Shown: piece after piece, positions 23,301-38,652 of the stretch
Numbering within the stretch: position 1 is the stretch's first letter
Layout of the letters: each line of letters starts with the position of its first letter
NCBI GenBank assembly: GCA_016169945.1
Contig: JADLSH010000110.1
Location: forward strand, 558,001 to 622,000
Source: Trachythela sp. YZ-2020
Lineage: Eukaryota; Cnidaria; Anthozoa; Malacalcyonacea; Clavulariidae
DNA length: 64,000 nucleotides
Direction: 5' to 3'
Program-made: the position numbers and the translations under genes
Notes under the pieces: model-generated
What the model saw: only the letters and a program-made list of their open reading frames with translations
The model's database searches: none
What the model was told of the DNA's origin: nothing

Positions 23301-26300
23301 ACATGGAGCTCCCTATATTTTCATATGTAAAGAAAAATTCGACATGGAGCTCCTATATTTTCATATGCTAAGAAAAATTCGACATGGAGCTCCCTTATAT
23401 TTTCATATGCTAAGAAAATTTCGACATGGAGCTCCCTTATATTTTCATATGCTAAGAAAAATTCGACATGGAGCTCCCCTATATTTTCGTATGCTAAGAA
23501 AAATTCGACATGGAGCTCCCTAATATTTTCATATGCTAAGAAAAATTCGACATGGAGCTCCCTTATATTTTCATATGCTAAGAAAAATTCGACATGGAGA
23601 TCCTTATATTTTCATATGCTAAGAAAAATTCGACATGGAGCTCCCTTATATTTTCATATGCTAAGAAAAATTCGACATGGAGCTCCCTTATATTTTCATA
23701 TGCTAAGAAAAATTCGACATGGAGCTCCCTTATATTTTCATATGCTAAGAAAAATTCGACATGGAGCTCCCTTATATTTTCATATGCTAAGAAAAATTCG
23801 ACATGGAGCTCCCTTATATTTTCATATGCTAACAAAATTCGACATGGAGCTCCCTAATATTTTCATATGCTAAGAAAATTCAACATGGAGCTCCCTAATA
23901 TTTTCATATGTTAAGCAAATTCGACATGGAGCCCCCTATATTTGCATCTGCTAAGAAAAATTCGACATGGATGTCCCTTATATTTTCATATGCTTTGAAA
24001 ATTTCGACATGAAGCTCCCTTATATTTTCATATGCTCAGAAAAATTCGACATGGGGCTCCCCTATCTTTTCATATGCTAAGAAAAATTCGACATGGAGCT
24101 CCCTTATATTTTCATATGCTAAGAAAAATTCGACATGGAGCTCCTTTATATTTTCATGCGCTAAGAAAAATTCGACATGGAGCTATCCTATATTTTCATA
24201 TGCTAAGAAAAATTCAAACTGGAGCTCCCTTATATTTTCATATGCTAAGAAAAATTCGACATGGAGCTCCCTTATATTTTCATATGCTAAGAAAATTCGA
24301 CATGGAGCTCCCTAATATTTTCATATGCTAAGAAAATTCAAGATGGAGCTCCCTTATATTTTCATCTGCTAAGAATATTCGACATGGAGCTCCCTTATAT
24401 TTTCATATGCTAAGAAAAATTCGACATGGAGCTCCCTTATATTTTCATATGTTAAGCAAATTCGACATGGAGCCCCCTATATTTGCATATGCTAAGAAAA
24501 ATTCGACATGGAGCTCCCTTATATTTTCATATGCTAAGAAAATTTCGACATGGAGCTCCCTTATATTTTCATATGCTAAGAAAAATTCGACATGGAGCTC
24601 CCCTATATTTGCATATGCTAGCAAAATGAAAAATTCGACATGGAGCTCCCTTATATTTTCATATGCTAAGAAAAATTCGACATGGAGCTCCCTTATATTT
24701 TCATATGCTAAGAAAAATTCGACATGGATGTCCCTTATATTTTCATATGTTAAGAAAAATTCGACGTGGAGATCCTTATATTTTCATATGCTAAGAAAAT
24801 TTCGACATGGAGATCCTTATATTTTCATCTGCTAAGAAAAATTCGACATGGAGCTCCCTTATATTTTCATATGCTAAGAAAAATTCGACATGGAGCTCCC
24901 TTATATTTTCATATGCTAAGAAAAATTCGACATGGAGCTCCCTTATATTTTCATATGCTAAGAAAAATTCGACATGGAGCTCCCTTATATTTTCATATGC
25001 TAAGAAAATTCGACATGGAGCTCCCTATATTTTCATATGCTAAGAAAAATTCGACATGGAGCTCCCTTATATTTTCATATGCTAAGAAAATTCGACATGG
25101 AGCTCCCTTATATTTTCATATGCTAAGAAAAATTCGACATGGAGCTCCCCTATATTTTCGTATGCTAAGAAAATTCGACATGGACCTCTCCTATATTTGT
25201 ATACGCTAAGAAGAATTCGACATGGAGCTCCCTTATATTTTCATATGCTAAGAAAAATTCGACATGGAGCTCCCTTATATTTTCATATGCTAAGAAAAAT
25301 TCGACATGGAGCTCCTTATATTTTCATATGCTAAGAAAAATTCGACATGGAGCTCCCTTATATTTTCATATGCTAAGAAAAATTCGACATGGAGCTCCCT
25401 TATATTTTCATATGCTAAAAAAATTCGACATGGAGCTCCTTTATATTTTCATATGCTAAGAAAAATTCGACATGGAGCTCCTTATATTTTCATATACAAA
25501 GAAAAATTCGACATGGAGTTACTTCATATTTTAATATGCTAAGAAAAATTCGACATGGAGCTCCCTTATATTTTCATATGCTAACAAAATTCCACATGGA
25601 GCTACCCTATATTTTCATAGGCTAAGAAAAATTCGACATGGAGCTCCCTTATATTTTAATACGCTAAGAAAAATTCGACATGGAGCTCCTATATTTTCAT
25701 ATGCTAAGAAAAATTCGACATGGAGCTCCCTATATTTTCGTATGCTAAGAAAAATTCGACATGGAGCTCCCTTATATTTTCATATGCTAAGAAAAATTCG
25801 ACATGGAGCTCCCTTATATTTTCATATGCTAAGAAAATTCGAGATGGAGCTCCTTATATTTTCATATGCTAAGAAAAATTCGACATGGAGCCCTCTTATA
25901 TTTTCATATGCTAAGAAAAATTCGACATGGAGCTCCCTTATATTTTCATATGATAAGAAAATTCGACATGGAGCTACCTAATATTTTCATATGCTATTAA
26001 AATTCAACATGGAGCTCCCTTATATTTTCATATGCTAAGAAAAATTCGACATGGAGCTCCTCTATATATTTTCATATGCTAAGAAAAATTCGACATGGAG
26101 CTCCCTTATATTTTCATATGCTAAGAAAAATTCGACATGGAGCTCCCTTATATTTTCATATGCTAAGAAAATTCAAGATGGAGCTCCCTTATATTTTCAT
26201 ATGCTAAGAAAAATTCGACATGGAGCTCCCTTATATTTTCATATGCTAAGAAAAATTCGACATGGAGCTCCCTTATATTTTCATATGCTAAGAAAAATTC

Positions 26301-27194
26301 GACATGGAGCTCCCTTATTATATTTTCGTATGCTAACAACATTCGACATGGAGCTCCCCTATATTTTCGTATGCTAAGAAAAATTCGACATGGAGCTCCC
26401 TAATATTTTCATATGCTAAGAAGAATTCGACATGGAGCTCCCTTATATTTTCATATGCTAAGAAAAATTCGACATGGAGCTCCCTTATATTTTCATATGC
26501 TAAGAAAAATTCGACATGGAGCTCCCTTATATTTTCATATGCTAAGAAAAATTCGACATGGAGCTCCCTTATATTTTCATATGCTAAGAAAAATTCGACA
26601 TGGAGCTCCCTTATATTTTCATATGCTAAGAAAAATTCGACATGGAGCTCCCTTATATTTTCATATGCTAAGAAAATTCGACATGGAGCTCCCTAATATT
26701 TTCATATGCTAAGAAAATTCAACATGGAGCTCCCTTATATTTTCAACTGTTTAGAAAAATTCGACATGGACCCCCCTTATATTTTCATATGCTAAGAAAA
26801 ATTCGACATGGAGCTCCCTTATATTTTCATATGCTAAGAAAAATTCGACATGGAGCTCCCTTATATTTTCATATGCTAAGAAAAATTCGACATGGAGCTC
26901 CCTTATATTTTCATATGCTAAGAAAATTCGACATGGAGCTCCCTTATATTTTCATATGCTAAGAAAAATTCGACATGGAGCTCCCTTATATTTTCATATG
27001 CTAAGAAAATTCGACATGGAGCTCCCTATATTTTCATATGCTAAGAAAAATTCGACATGGAGCTCCCTTATATTTTCATATGCTAAGAAAAATTCGACAT
27101 GGAGCTCCCTTATATTTTCATATGCTAAGAAAAATTCGACATGGAGCTCCCCTGTATTTTCATATGTAAAGAAAAATTCGACATGGAGCTCCCC

Positions 27195-27331
27195 TATATT
27201 TTCGTATGCTAAGGAAATTCGACATGGGGCTCCCTAATATTTTCATATGCTAAGAAGATTTCGACATGGAGCTCACTTATATTTTCATATGCTAAAAAAA
27301 TTCGAACTGGGGCTCGCCTATATTTTCATAT
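27195..27331. repeat. Rare-variant block A, copy 2 (within satellite)
   Basis: Partner of 14,260-14,396. Identity ends just after GGGGCTCGCCTATATTTTC at both sites (TATGTTAAG in copy 1, TATGCTAAG here), giving a boundary for the copied segment. Confidence 0.85.
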
Positions 27332-30300
27332 GCTAAGAAAAATTCGACATGGAGCTCCCCTATATTTTCATATGCTAAGAAAAATTCGACATGGAGCTCC
27401 CTTATATTTTCATATGCTAAGAAAATTCGACATGGAGATCCTTATATTTTCATATGCTAAGAAAAATTCGACATGGAGCTCCCTTATATTTTCATATGCT
27501 AAGAAAAATTCGACATGGAGCTCCCTATATTTTCATATGCTAAGAAAAATTCGACATGGAGCTCCCTTATATTTTCATATGCTAAGAAAAATTCGACATG
27601 GAGCTCCCTTATATTTTCATATGCTAAGAAAAATTCGACATGGAGCTCCCTTATATTTTCATATGCTAAGAAAAATTCGACATGGAGCTCCCTTATATTT
27701 TCATATGTTAAGCAAATTCGACATGGAGCCCCCTATATTTGCATCTGCTAAGAAAAATTCGACATGGAGCTCCCCTATATTTTCATCTGCTATGAAAAAT
27801 TCGACATGGAGATCCTTATATTTTCATATGCTAAGAAAAATTCGACATGGAGCTCCCTTCTATTTTCATATGTAAAGAAAAATTCGACATGGAGCTCCCC
27901 TATATTTTCATATGCTAAGAAAAATTCGACATGGAGCTCCTTTATATTTTCATATGCTAAGAAAAATTCGACATGGAGCTCCCTTATATTTTCATATGCT
28001 AAGAAAAATTCGACATGGAGCTCCTTATATTTTCATATGCTAAGAAAAATTCGACATGGAGCTCCCTTATATTTTCATATGCTAAGCAAATTCGACATGG
28101 AGCCCCCTATATTTGCATCTGCTAAGAAAAATTCGACATGGATGTCCCTTATATTTTCATATGCTGAGAAAATTTCGACATGAAGCTCCCTTATATTTTC
28201 ATATGCTAAGAAAATTCGACATGGAGCTCCCCTATATTTTCATATGCAAAGAAAAATTCGACATGGAGCTCCCTATATTTTCATATGCTAAGAAAAATTC
28301 GACATGGAGCTCCCTTATATTTTCATATGCTAAGAAAAATTCGAGATGGAGCTCCGTTATATTTTCATATGCTAAGAAAAATTCGACATGGAGCTCCCTT
28401 ATATTTTCATATGCTAAGAAAAATTCGACATGGAGCTCCTTATATTTTCATATGCTAAGAAAAATTCGACATGGAGCTCCCTTATATTTTCATATGCTAA
28501 GAAAAATTCGACATGGAGCTCCCTTATATTTTCATATGCTAAGAAAAATTCGACATGGAGATCCTTATATTTTCATATGCTAAGAAAAATTCGACGTGGA
28601 GATCCTTATATTTTCATATGCTGAGAAAAATTCGACATGAAGCACCCTTATATTTTCATATGTTAAGCAAATTCGACATGGAGCACCCTATATTTGCATC
28701 TGCTAAGAAAAATTCGACATGGAGCTCCCTTATATTTTCATATGCTAAGAAAAATTCGACATGGAGCTCCCCTATATTTTCGTATGCTAAGAAAAATTCG
28801 ACATGGAGCTCGCCTATATTTTCATATGCTAAGAAAATTTGCACATGGAGCTCCCATTATATTTTCATATGCTAAGAAAAATTCGACATGGAGCTCCCTT
28901 ATATTTTCATATGCTAAGAAAAATTCGACATGGAGCTCCCTTATATTTTCATATGCTAAGAAAAATTCGACATGGAGCTCCTTTATCTTTTCATATGCTA
29001 AGAAAATTCGACATGGAGCTCCCTTATATTTTCATATGCTAAGAAAATTCGACATGGAGCTCCTTTATATTTTCATATGCTAAGAAAAATTCGACATGGA
29101 GCTCCCTTATATTTTCATATGCTAATAAAAATTCGACATGGAGCTCCCTTATATTTTCATATGCTAAGAAAAATTCGACATGGAGCTCCTTTATATTTTC
29201 ATATGCTAAGAAAAATTCGACATGGAGCTCCCTTATATTTTCATATGCTAAGAAAATTCGACATGGAGCTCCCTTATATTTTCATATGCTAAGAAAAATT
29301 CGACATGGAGCTCCCTTATATTTTCATATGCTAAGAAAAATTCGAGATGGAGCTCCCTTATATTTTCATACGCTAAGAAAAATTCGACTTGGAGCTCCCT
29401 TATATTTTCATATGCTAAAAATATTCGAGATGGAGCTCCCCTATACTTTCGTATGCTAAGAAAAATTCGACATGTAGCTCCCTAATATTTTCATATGCTA
29501 TGAAAAATTCGACATGGAGCTCCGTTATATTTTCATATGCTAAGAAAAATTCGACATGGAGCTCCCTTATATTTTAATATGCTAAGAACAAATCGACATG
29601 GAGCTCTTTTATATTTTCATATGCTAAGAAAAATTCGACATGGAGCTCCATTATATTTTCATATGCTAAGAAGAATTCGACATGGAGCTCCCTTATATTT
29701 TCATATGCTAAGAAAAATTCGACATGGAGCTCCCTTATATTTTCATATGCTAAGAAAAATTCGACATGGAGCTCCCTTATATTTTCATATGCTAAGAAAA
29801 ATTCGACATGGAGCTCCCTTATATTTTCATATGCTAAGAAAAATTCGACATGGAGCTCCCTTATATTTTCATATGCTAAGAAAAATTCGACATGGAGCTC
29901 CCTTATATTTTCATATGCTAAGAAAAATTCGACATGGAGCTCCCTTATATTTTCATATGCTAAGAAAATTCGACATGGAGCTCCCTATATTTTGGTATGA
30001 TAAGAAAAATTCGACATGGAGATCCTTATATTTTCATATGCTAAGAAAAATTCGACATGGAGCTCCCTTATATTTTCATATGCTAAGAAAAATTCGACAT
30101 GGAGCTCCCTTATATTTTCATATGCTAAGAAAAATTCGACATGGAGCTCCCTTATATTTTCATATGCTAAGAAAAATTCGACATGGAGCTCCCTTATATT
30201 TTCATATGCTAAGAAAAATTCGACATGGAGCTCCCTTATATTTTCATATGCTAAGAAAATTCGACATGGAGCTACCTTATATTTTCATATGCTAAAAATA

Positions 30301-33300
30301 ATTCGACATGGAGCTCCCTATATTTTCATATGCTAAAAAAAATTCGACATGGAGCTCCCTTATATTTTCATATGCTAAGAAAAATTCGACATGGAGCTCC
30401 CTTATATTTTCATATGCTAAGAAAAATTCGACATGGAGCTCCGTTATATTTTCATATGTTAAGAAAATATTTTCATATGCTAAGAAAAATTCGACATGGA
30501 GCTCCCTTATATTTTCATATGCTAAGAAAAATTCGACATGGAGCTCCCTTATATTTTCATATGCTAAGAAAAATTCGACATGGAGCTCCCCTATATTTTC
30601 ATATGTAAAGAAAAATTCGAGATGGAGCTCCCTTATATTTTCATACGCTAAGAAAAATTCGACATGGAGCTCCGTTATATTTTCATATGCTAAGAAAAAT
30701 TCGACATGGAGCTCCCTAATATTTTCATATGCTAAGAAAATTCGACATGGAGCTCCCTTATATTTTCATATGCTAAGAAAAATTCGACATGGAGCTCCCT
30801 TATATTTTCATATGTTAAGAAAAATTCGACATGGAGCTCCCTTATATTTTCATATGCTAAGAAAAATTCGACATGGAGCTCCCTATATTTTCATATGCTA
30901 AGAAAAATTCGACATGGAGCTCCCTTATATTTTCATATGCTAAGAAAAATTCGACATGGAGCTCCCTTATATTTTCATATGCTAAGAAAAATTCGACATG
31001 GAGCTCCCTATATTTTCGTATCCTAAGAAAATTCGACATGGAGCTCCCTTATATTTTCATATGCTAAGAAAATTTCGACATGGAGCTCCCTTATATTTTC
31101 ATATGCTAAGAAAAATTCGACATGGAGCTGCCTATATTTTCATATGTTAAGAAAAATTCGACATGGAGCTCCGTTATATTTTCATATGCTAAGAAAAATT
31201 CGACATGGAGCTCTAATATTTTCATATGCTAAGAAAATTCGACATGGAGCTCCCCTATATTTTCATATACCAAGAAAAATTCGACATGGAGCTCCCTCAT
31301 ATTTTAATATGCTAAGAAAAATTCGACATGGAGCTCCCTTATATTTTCATATGCTAAGAAAAATTCGGCATGGAGATCCCCTATATTTTCATATACCAAG
31401 AAAAATTTGACATGGAGCTCCCTTATATTTGCATATGCTAAGAAAAATTCGACATGAACCTGCCTTATATTTTCATATGCTAAGAAAATTCGGCATGGAG
31501 ATCCCCTATATTTTCATATACCAAGAAAATTTTGACATGGAGCTCCCCTATATTTGCATATGCTAACAAAATGAAAAATTCGACATGAACCTGCCTTATA
31601 TTTTCATATGCTCAGAAAATTTCGACATCGAGCTCCCTTTTATTTTCATATGCTAAGAAATTCAACATGGAGCTCCCTTATATTTTCATATGCTAAGAAA
31701 AATTCGACATGGAGCTCCCTATATTTTCATATGCTAAGAAAAATTCGACATGGAGCTCCCTTATATTTTCATATGCTAAGAAAAATTCGACATGGAGCTC
31801 CCTTATATTTTCATATGCTAAGAAAAATTCGACATGGAGCTCCATTATATTTTCATATGCTAAGAAAAATTCGACATGGAGCTCCCTTATATTTTCATAT
31901 GTTAAGAAAAATTCGACATGGAGCTCCCTAATATTTTCATATGCTAAGAAAAATTCGACATGGAGCTCCCTTATATTTTCATATGCTAAGAAAAATTCGA
32001 CATGGAGCTCCCTTATATTTTCATATGCTAAGAAAAATTCGACATGGAGCTCCCTAATATTTTCATATGCTAAGAAGAATTCGACATGGAGCTCCTTATA
32101 TTTTCATATGCTAAGAAAAATTCGACATGGAGCTCCCTTATATTTTCATATGCTAAGAAAATTTCGACATGGAGCTCTTATATTTTCATATGCTAAGAAA
32201 ATATTTTCATATGCTAAGAAAAATTCGACATGGAGCTCACTTATATTTTCATATGCTAAGAAAAATTCGACATGGAGCTCCCTTATATTTTCATATGCTA
32301 AGAAAAATTCGACATGGAGCTCCCTTATATTTTCATATGCTAAGAAAATTCGACATGGAGCTCCCTTATATTTTCATATGCTAAGAAAAATTCGACATGG
32401 AGCTCCCTTATATTTTCATATGCTAAGAAAAATTCGACATGGAGCTCCCTTATATTTTCATATGCTAAGAAAATTCAAGATGGAGCTCCCTTATATTTTC
32501 ATATGCTAAGAAAAATTCGACATGGAGCTCCCTTATAAATTCATATGCTAAGAAAAAATCGACATGGAGCTCCCTTATATTTTCATATGCTAAGAAAAAT
32601 TCGACATGGAGCTCCCTTATATTTTCATATGTTAAGCAAATTCGACATGGAGCTCCCTATATTTTCATATGCTAAGAAAAATTCGACATGGAGCTCCCTT
32701 ATATTTTCATATGCTAAGAAAAATTCGACATGGAGCTCCCTTATATTTTCATATGCTAAGAAAAATTCGACATGGAGCTCCCTTATATTTTCATATGCTA
32801 AGAAAAATCGACATGGAGCTCCCTTATATTTTCATATGCTAAGAAAAATTCGACATGAAGCTGCCTTATATTTTCATATGCTAAGAAAATTCGACATGGA
32901 GCTCCCTATATTTTCATATGCCAAGAAAAATTCGACATGGAGCTCCCTTATATTTTCATATGCTAAGAAAATTTCGACATGCAGCTCCTTTATATTTTCA
33001 TATGCTAAGAAAAATTCGACATGGAGCTATCCTATATTTTCATATGCTAAGAAAAATTCGACATGGAGCTCCCTATATTTTCATATGCTAAGAAAAATTC
33101 GACATGGAGCTCCATTATATTTTCATATGCTAAGAAAAATTCGACATGGAGCTCCCTTATATTTTCATATGTTAAGAAAAATTCGACATGGAGCTCCCTA
33201 ATATTTTCATATGCTAAGAAAAATTCGACATGGAGCTCCCCTATATTTTCATATACCAAGAAAATTTCGACATGAGCTCCTTATAGATTTTCATATGTTA

Positions 33301-36300
33301 AGCAAATTCGACTTGGAGATCCTTATATTTTCATATGCTAAGAAAAATTCGACATGGAGCTCCCTTATATTTTCATATGCTAAGAAAAATTCGACATGGA
33401 GCTCCCTTATATTTTCATATGCTAAGAAAAATTCGACATGGAGCTCCCTATATATGCATATGCTAAGAAAAATTCGACATGGAGCTCCCCTATATTTTCA
33501 TATGCTAAGAAAAATTCGACATGGAGCTCCCCTATATTTTCATATACCAAGAAAAATTCGACATGGAGCTCCCTCATATTTTAATATGCTAAGAAAAATT
33601 CGACATGGAGCTCCCTTATATTTTCATATGCTAAGAAAATTTCGACATGGAGCTCCTTATATTTGCATCTCCTAAGAAAAATTCGACCTGGATCTCCCTT
33701 ATATTTTCATATGCTAAGAAAAATTCGACATGGAGCTCCCTTATATTTTCATATGCTAAGAAAAATTCGACATGGAGCTCCCTTATATTTTCATATGCTA
33801 AGAAAAATTCGACATGGAGCTCCCTTATATTTTCATATGCTAAGAAAAATTCGACATGGAGCTCCCCTATATTTGCATATGCTAGCAAAATGAAAAATTC
33901 GACATGGAGCTCCCCTATATTTTAATATGCTAAGAAAAATTCGACATGGAGCTCCCTTATATTTTCATATGCTAAGAAAAATTCGACATGGAGCTGCCTT
34001 ATATTTCCATATGCTAGGAAAGGTTCGACATGGAGCGCCCTTATATTTTCATATGCTAAGAAAATTTCGACATGCAGCTCCGTTATATTTTCATATGTTA
34101 AGAAAATATTTTCATATGCTAAGAAAAATTCGACATGGAGCTCCCTTATATTTTCATATGCTAAGAAAAATTCGACATGGAGCTCCCTTATATTTTCATA
34201 TGCTAAGAAAAATTCGACATGGAGCTCCCTTATATTTTCATATGCTAAGAAAAATTCGACATGGAGCTCCCTTATATTTTCATATGTAAGAAAAATTCGA
34301 CATGGATATCCCTTATATTTTCATATGCTAAGAAAATTCGACATGGATATCCCTTATATTTTCATATGCTAAGAAAAATTCGACATGGAGCTCCCTTATA
34401 TTTTCATATGCTAAGAAAAATTCGACATGGAGCTCCCCTATATTTTCATATGCTAAGAAAAATTCGACATGGAGCTCCTTATATTTTCATATGCTAAGAA
34501 AATTTCGACATGGAGCTCCCTTATATTTTCATATGCTAAGAAAAATTCGACATGGAGCTCCCCTATATTTTCGTATGCTAAGAAAAATTCGACATGGAGC
34601 TCCCTAATATTTTCATATGCTAAGAAGAATTCGACATGGAGCTCCCTTATATTTTCATATGCTAAGAAAAATTCGACATGGAGCTCCCTTATATTTTCAT
34701 ATGCTAAGAAAAATTCGACATGGAGCTCCTTATATTTTCATATGCTAAGAAAAATTCGACATGGAGCTCCCTTATATTTTCATATGCTAAGAAAATTTCG
34801 ACATGCAGCTCCGTTATATTTTCATATGCTAAGAAAAATTCGACATGGAGCTCCCTTATATTTTCATATGCTAAGAAAAATTCGACATGGAGCTCCCTTA
34901 TATTTTCATATGCTAAGAAAATTCGACATGGAGCTCCCTTATATTTTCATATGCTAAGAAAAATTACGAAATGGAGCCCTAATATTTTCATATGCTAAGA
35001 AAATTCGACATGGAGCTCCCTTATATTTTCATATGCTAAGCAAATTCGACATGGAGCTCTCCTATATTTTCATATGCTAAGAAAAATTCGACATGGAGCT
35101 CCCTTATATTTTCATATGCTAAGAAAATTTCGACATGGAGCTCCCTTATATTTTCATATGCTAAGAAAATTCGACATGGAGCTCCCCTATATTTTCATAT
35201 GCTAAGAAAAATTCGACATGGAGCTCCCCTATATTTTCATATGCTAAGAAAAATTCGACATGGAGCTCCCTTATATTTTCATATGCTAAGATAAATTCGA
35301 CATGGATGTCCCTTATATTTTCATATGCTAAGAAAAATTCGACATGGAGCTCCCTTATATTTTCATATGTTAAGAAAAATTCGACATGGAGATCCTTATA
35401 TTTTCATATGCTAAGAAAAATTCGACATGGAGCTCCCTTATATTTTCATATGGTAAGATGAATTCGACATGGAGCTCCCTTATATTTTCATATGTTAAGC
35501 AAATTCGACATGGAGCCCCCTATATTTGCATATGCTAAGAAAAATTCGACATGGAGCTCCCTTATATTTTCATATGCTAAGAAAATTTCGACATGGAGCT
35601 CCCTTATATTTTCATATGCTAAGAAAAATTCGACATGGGGCTCCCCTATCTTTTCATATGTAAAGAAAAATTCGACATGGAGCTCCCCTATATTTTCATA
35701 TGCTAAGAAAAATTCGACATGGAGCTCCCTTATATTTTCATATGCTAAGAAAAATTCGACATGGAGCTCCCTTATATTTTCATATGCTAAGAAAAATTCG
35801 ACATGGAGCTCCCTATATTTTCATATGTAAAGAAAAATTCGACATGGAGCTCCCTATATTTTCGTATCCTAAGAAAATTCGACATGGAGCTCCCTTATAT
35901 TTTCATATGCTTAGAAAAATTCGACATGGAGCTCCCCTATATTTTCATATGTTAAGAAAAATTCGACATGGAGATCCTTATATTTTCATATGCTAAGAAA
36001 AATTCGACATGGAGCTCCCTTATATTTTCATATGCTAAGAAAAATTCGACATGGAGATCCTTATATTTTCATATGCTAAGAAAAATTCGACATGGAGCTC
36101 CCTTATATTTTCATATGTTAAGAAAAATTCGACATGGAGATCCTTATATTTTCATATGCTAAGAAAAATTCGACATGGAGCTCCCTTATATTTTCATATG
36201 CTAAGAAAAATTCGACATGGAGCTCCCTTATATTTTCATATGCTAAGAAAATTCAAGATGGAGCTCCCTTATATTTTCATATGCTAAGAAAAATTCGACA

Positions 36301-37566
36301 TGGAGCTCCCTTATATTTTCATATGCTAAGAAAAATTCGACATGGAGCTCCCTTATATTTTCATATGCTAAGAAAATTTGACATGGACTTCCCCTATATT
36401 TGCATATGCTAACAAAATGAAAAATTCGACATGGAGCTCCCTTATATTTTCATATGCTAAGAAAATTTCGACATGGAGCTCCCTTATATTTTCATATGCT
36501 AAGAAAAATTCGACATGGAGCTCCCCTATCTTTTCATATGCTAAGAAAAATTCGACATGGAGCTCCCCTATATTTTCGTATGCTAAGAAAATTCGACATG
36601 GAGCTCCCTAATATTTTCATATGCTAAGAAGAATTCGACATGGAGCTCCCTTATATTTTCATATGCTAAAAAAATTCGACATGGAGCTCCCTATATTTTC
36701 GTATGCTAAGAAAAATTCGACATGGAGCTCCCTTATATTTTCATATGCTAAGAAAATTTCGACATGGAGATGCCTTATATTTTCATATGCTAAGAAAAAT
36801 TCGACATGGAGCTCCCTTATATTTTCATATGCTAAGAAAATTCGACATGGAGCTCCCCTATCTTTTCATATGCTAAAGAAAAATTCGACATGGAGCTCCC
36901 CCATATTTTCATATGTTAAGAAAATTTCGACATGGAGCTCCGTTATATTTTCATTTGCTAAGAAAAATTCGACATGGAGCTCCCTTATATTTTCATATGC
37001 TAAGAAAAATTCGACATGGAGCTCCCTTATATTTTCATAGGCTAAGAAAAATTCGACATGGAGCTCCTTATATTTTCATATGCTAAGAAAAATTCGACAT
37101 GGAGCTCCCTTATATTTTCATATGCTAAGAAAAATTCGACATGGAGCTCCCTTATATTTTCATATGCTAAGAAAAATTCGACATGGAGCTCCCTATATTT
37201 TCATATGCTAAGAAAAATTCGACATGGAGCTCCCTTATATTTTCATATGCTAAGAAAATTTCGACATGGAGCTTCCTTATATTTTCATATGCTAAGAAAA
37301 ATTCGACATGGAGCTCCCTTATATTTTCATATGCTAAGAAAAATTCGACATGGAGCTCCCTTATATTTTCATATGCTAAACAAATTCGACATGGAGCTCC
37401 CTATATTTTCATATGCTAAGAAAAATTCGACATGGAGCTCCCTTATATTTTCATATGCTAAGAAAAATTCGACATGGAGCTCCCTTATATTTTCATATGC
37501 TAAGAAAAATTCGACATGGGGCTCCCCTATCTTTTCATGTGTAAAGAAAAATTCGACATGGAGCTC

Positions 37567-37797
37567 CCCTATATTTGCATCTGCTAAGAAAAATTCGACA
37601 TGGATCTCCCTTATATTTTCATATGCTAAGATAAATTCGACATGGATGTCCCTTATATTTTCATATGTTAAGAAAAATTCGACGTGGAGATCCTTATATT
37701 TTCATATTCTAAGAAAAATTCGACATGAAGCACCCTTATATTTTCATACGTTAAGAAAATTTCGGAATGGAGATCCTTATATTTTCATCTCCTAAGA
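37567..37797. repeat. Multi-unit block B, copy 1 (within satellite)
   Basis: Six successive variant units in fixed order: TTTGCATCTGCTAAG, GGATCTCCC with TAAGATAAATTC, GGATGTCCC, GACGTGGAGATCC, CATGAAGCACCC with CATACGTTAAG, and CATCTCCTAAG. The same order recurs at 38,985-39,215. Confidence 0.8.
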
Positions 37798-38652
37798 AAA
37801 ATTCGACATGGAGCTCCCTTATATTTTCATATGCTAAGAAAAATTCGACATGGAGCTCCCCTATATTTTCGTATGCTAAGAAAAATTCGACATGGAGCTC
37901 CCTAATATTTTCATATGCTAAGAAGATTTCGACATGGAGCTCACTAATATTTTCATATGCTAAAAAAATTCGACCTGGAGCTCCCTTATATTTTCATATG
38001 CTAAGAAAAATTCGACATGGAGCTCCCTTATATTTTCATATGCTAAGAAAATTCGACATGGAGCTCCCTTATATTTTCATATGCTAAGAAAAATTCGACA
38101 TGGAGCTCCCTTATATTTTCATATGCTAAGAAAAATTCGACATGGAGCTCCCTTATATTTTCATATGCTAAGAAAATTCGGCATGGAGATCCCCTATATT
38201 TTCATATGCTAAGAAAAATTCGACATGGAGCTCCCTTATATTTTAATATGCTAAGAAAAATTCGACATGGAGCTCCCTTATATTTTAATATGCTAAGAAA
38301 AATTCGGCATGGAGCTCCCCTATATTTTCATATACCAAGAAAAATTCGACATGGAGCTCCCCTATATTTGCATATGCTAAGAAAAATTCGACATGGATCT
38401 CCCTTATATTTTCATATGCTAAGATAAATTCGACATGGAGATCCTTATATTTTCATATGCTAAGAAAAATTCGACATGGAGCTCCCTTATATTTTCATAT
38501 GTTAAGAAAAATTCGACATGGAGCTCCCTTATATTTTCATATGCTAAGAAAAATTCGACATGGAGCTCCCTTATATTTTCATATGCTAAGAAAAATTCGA
38601 CATGGAGCTCCCTTATATTTTCATATGTTAAGCAAATTCGACATGGAGCCCC

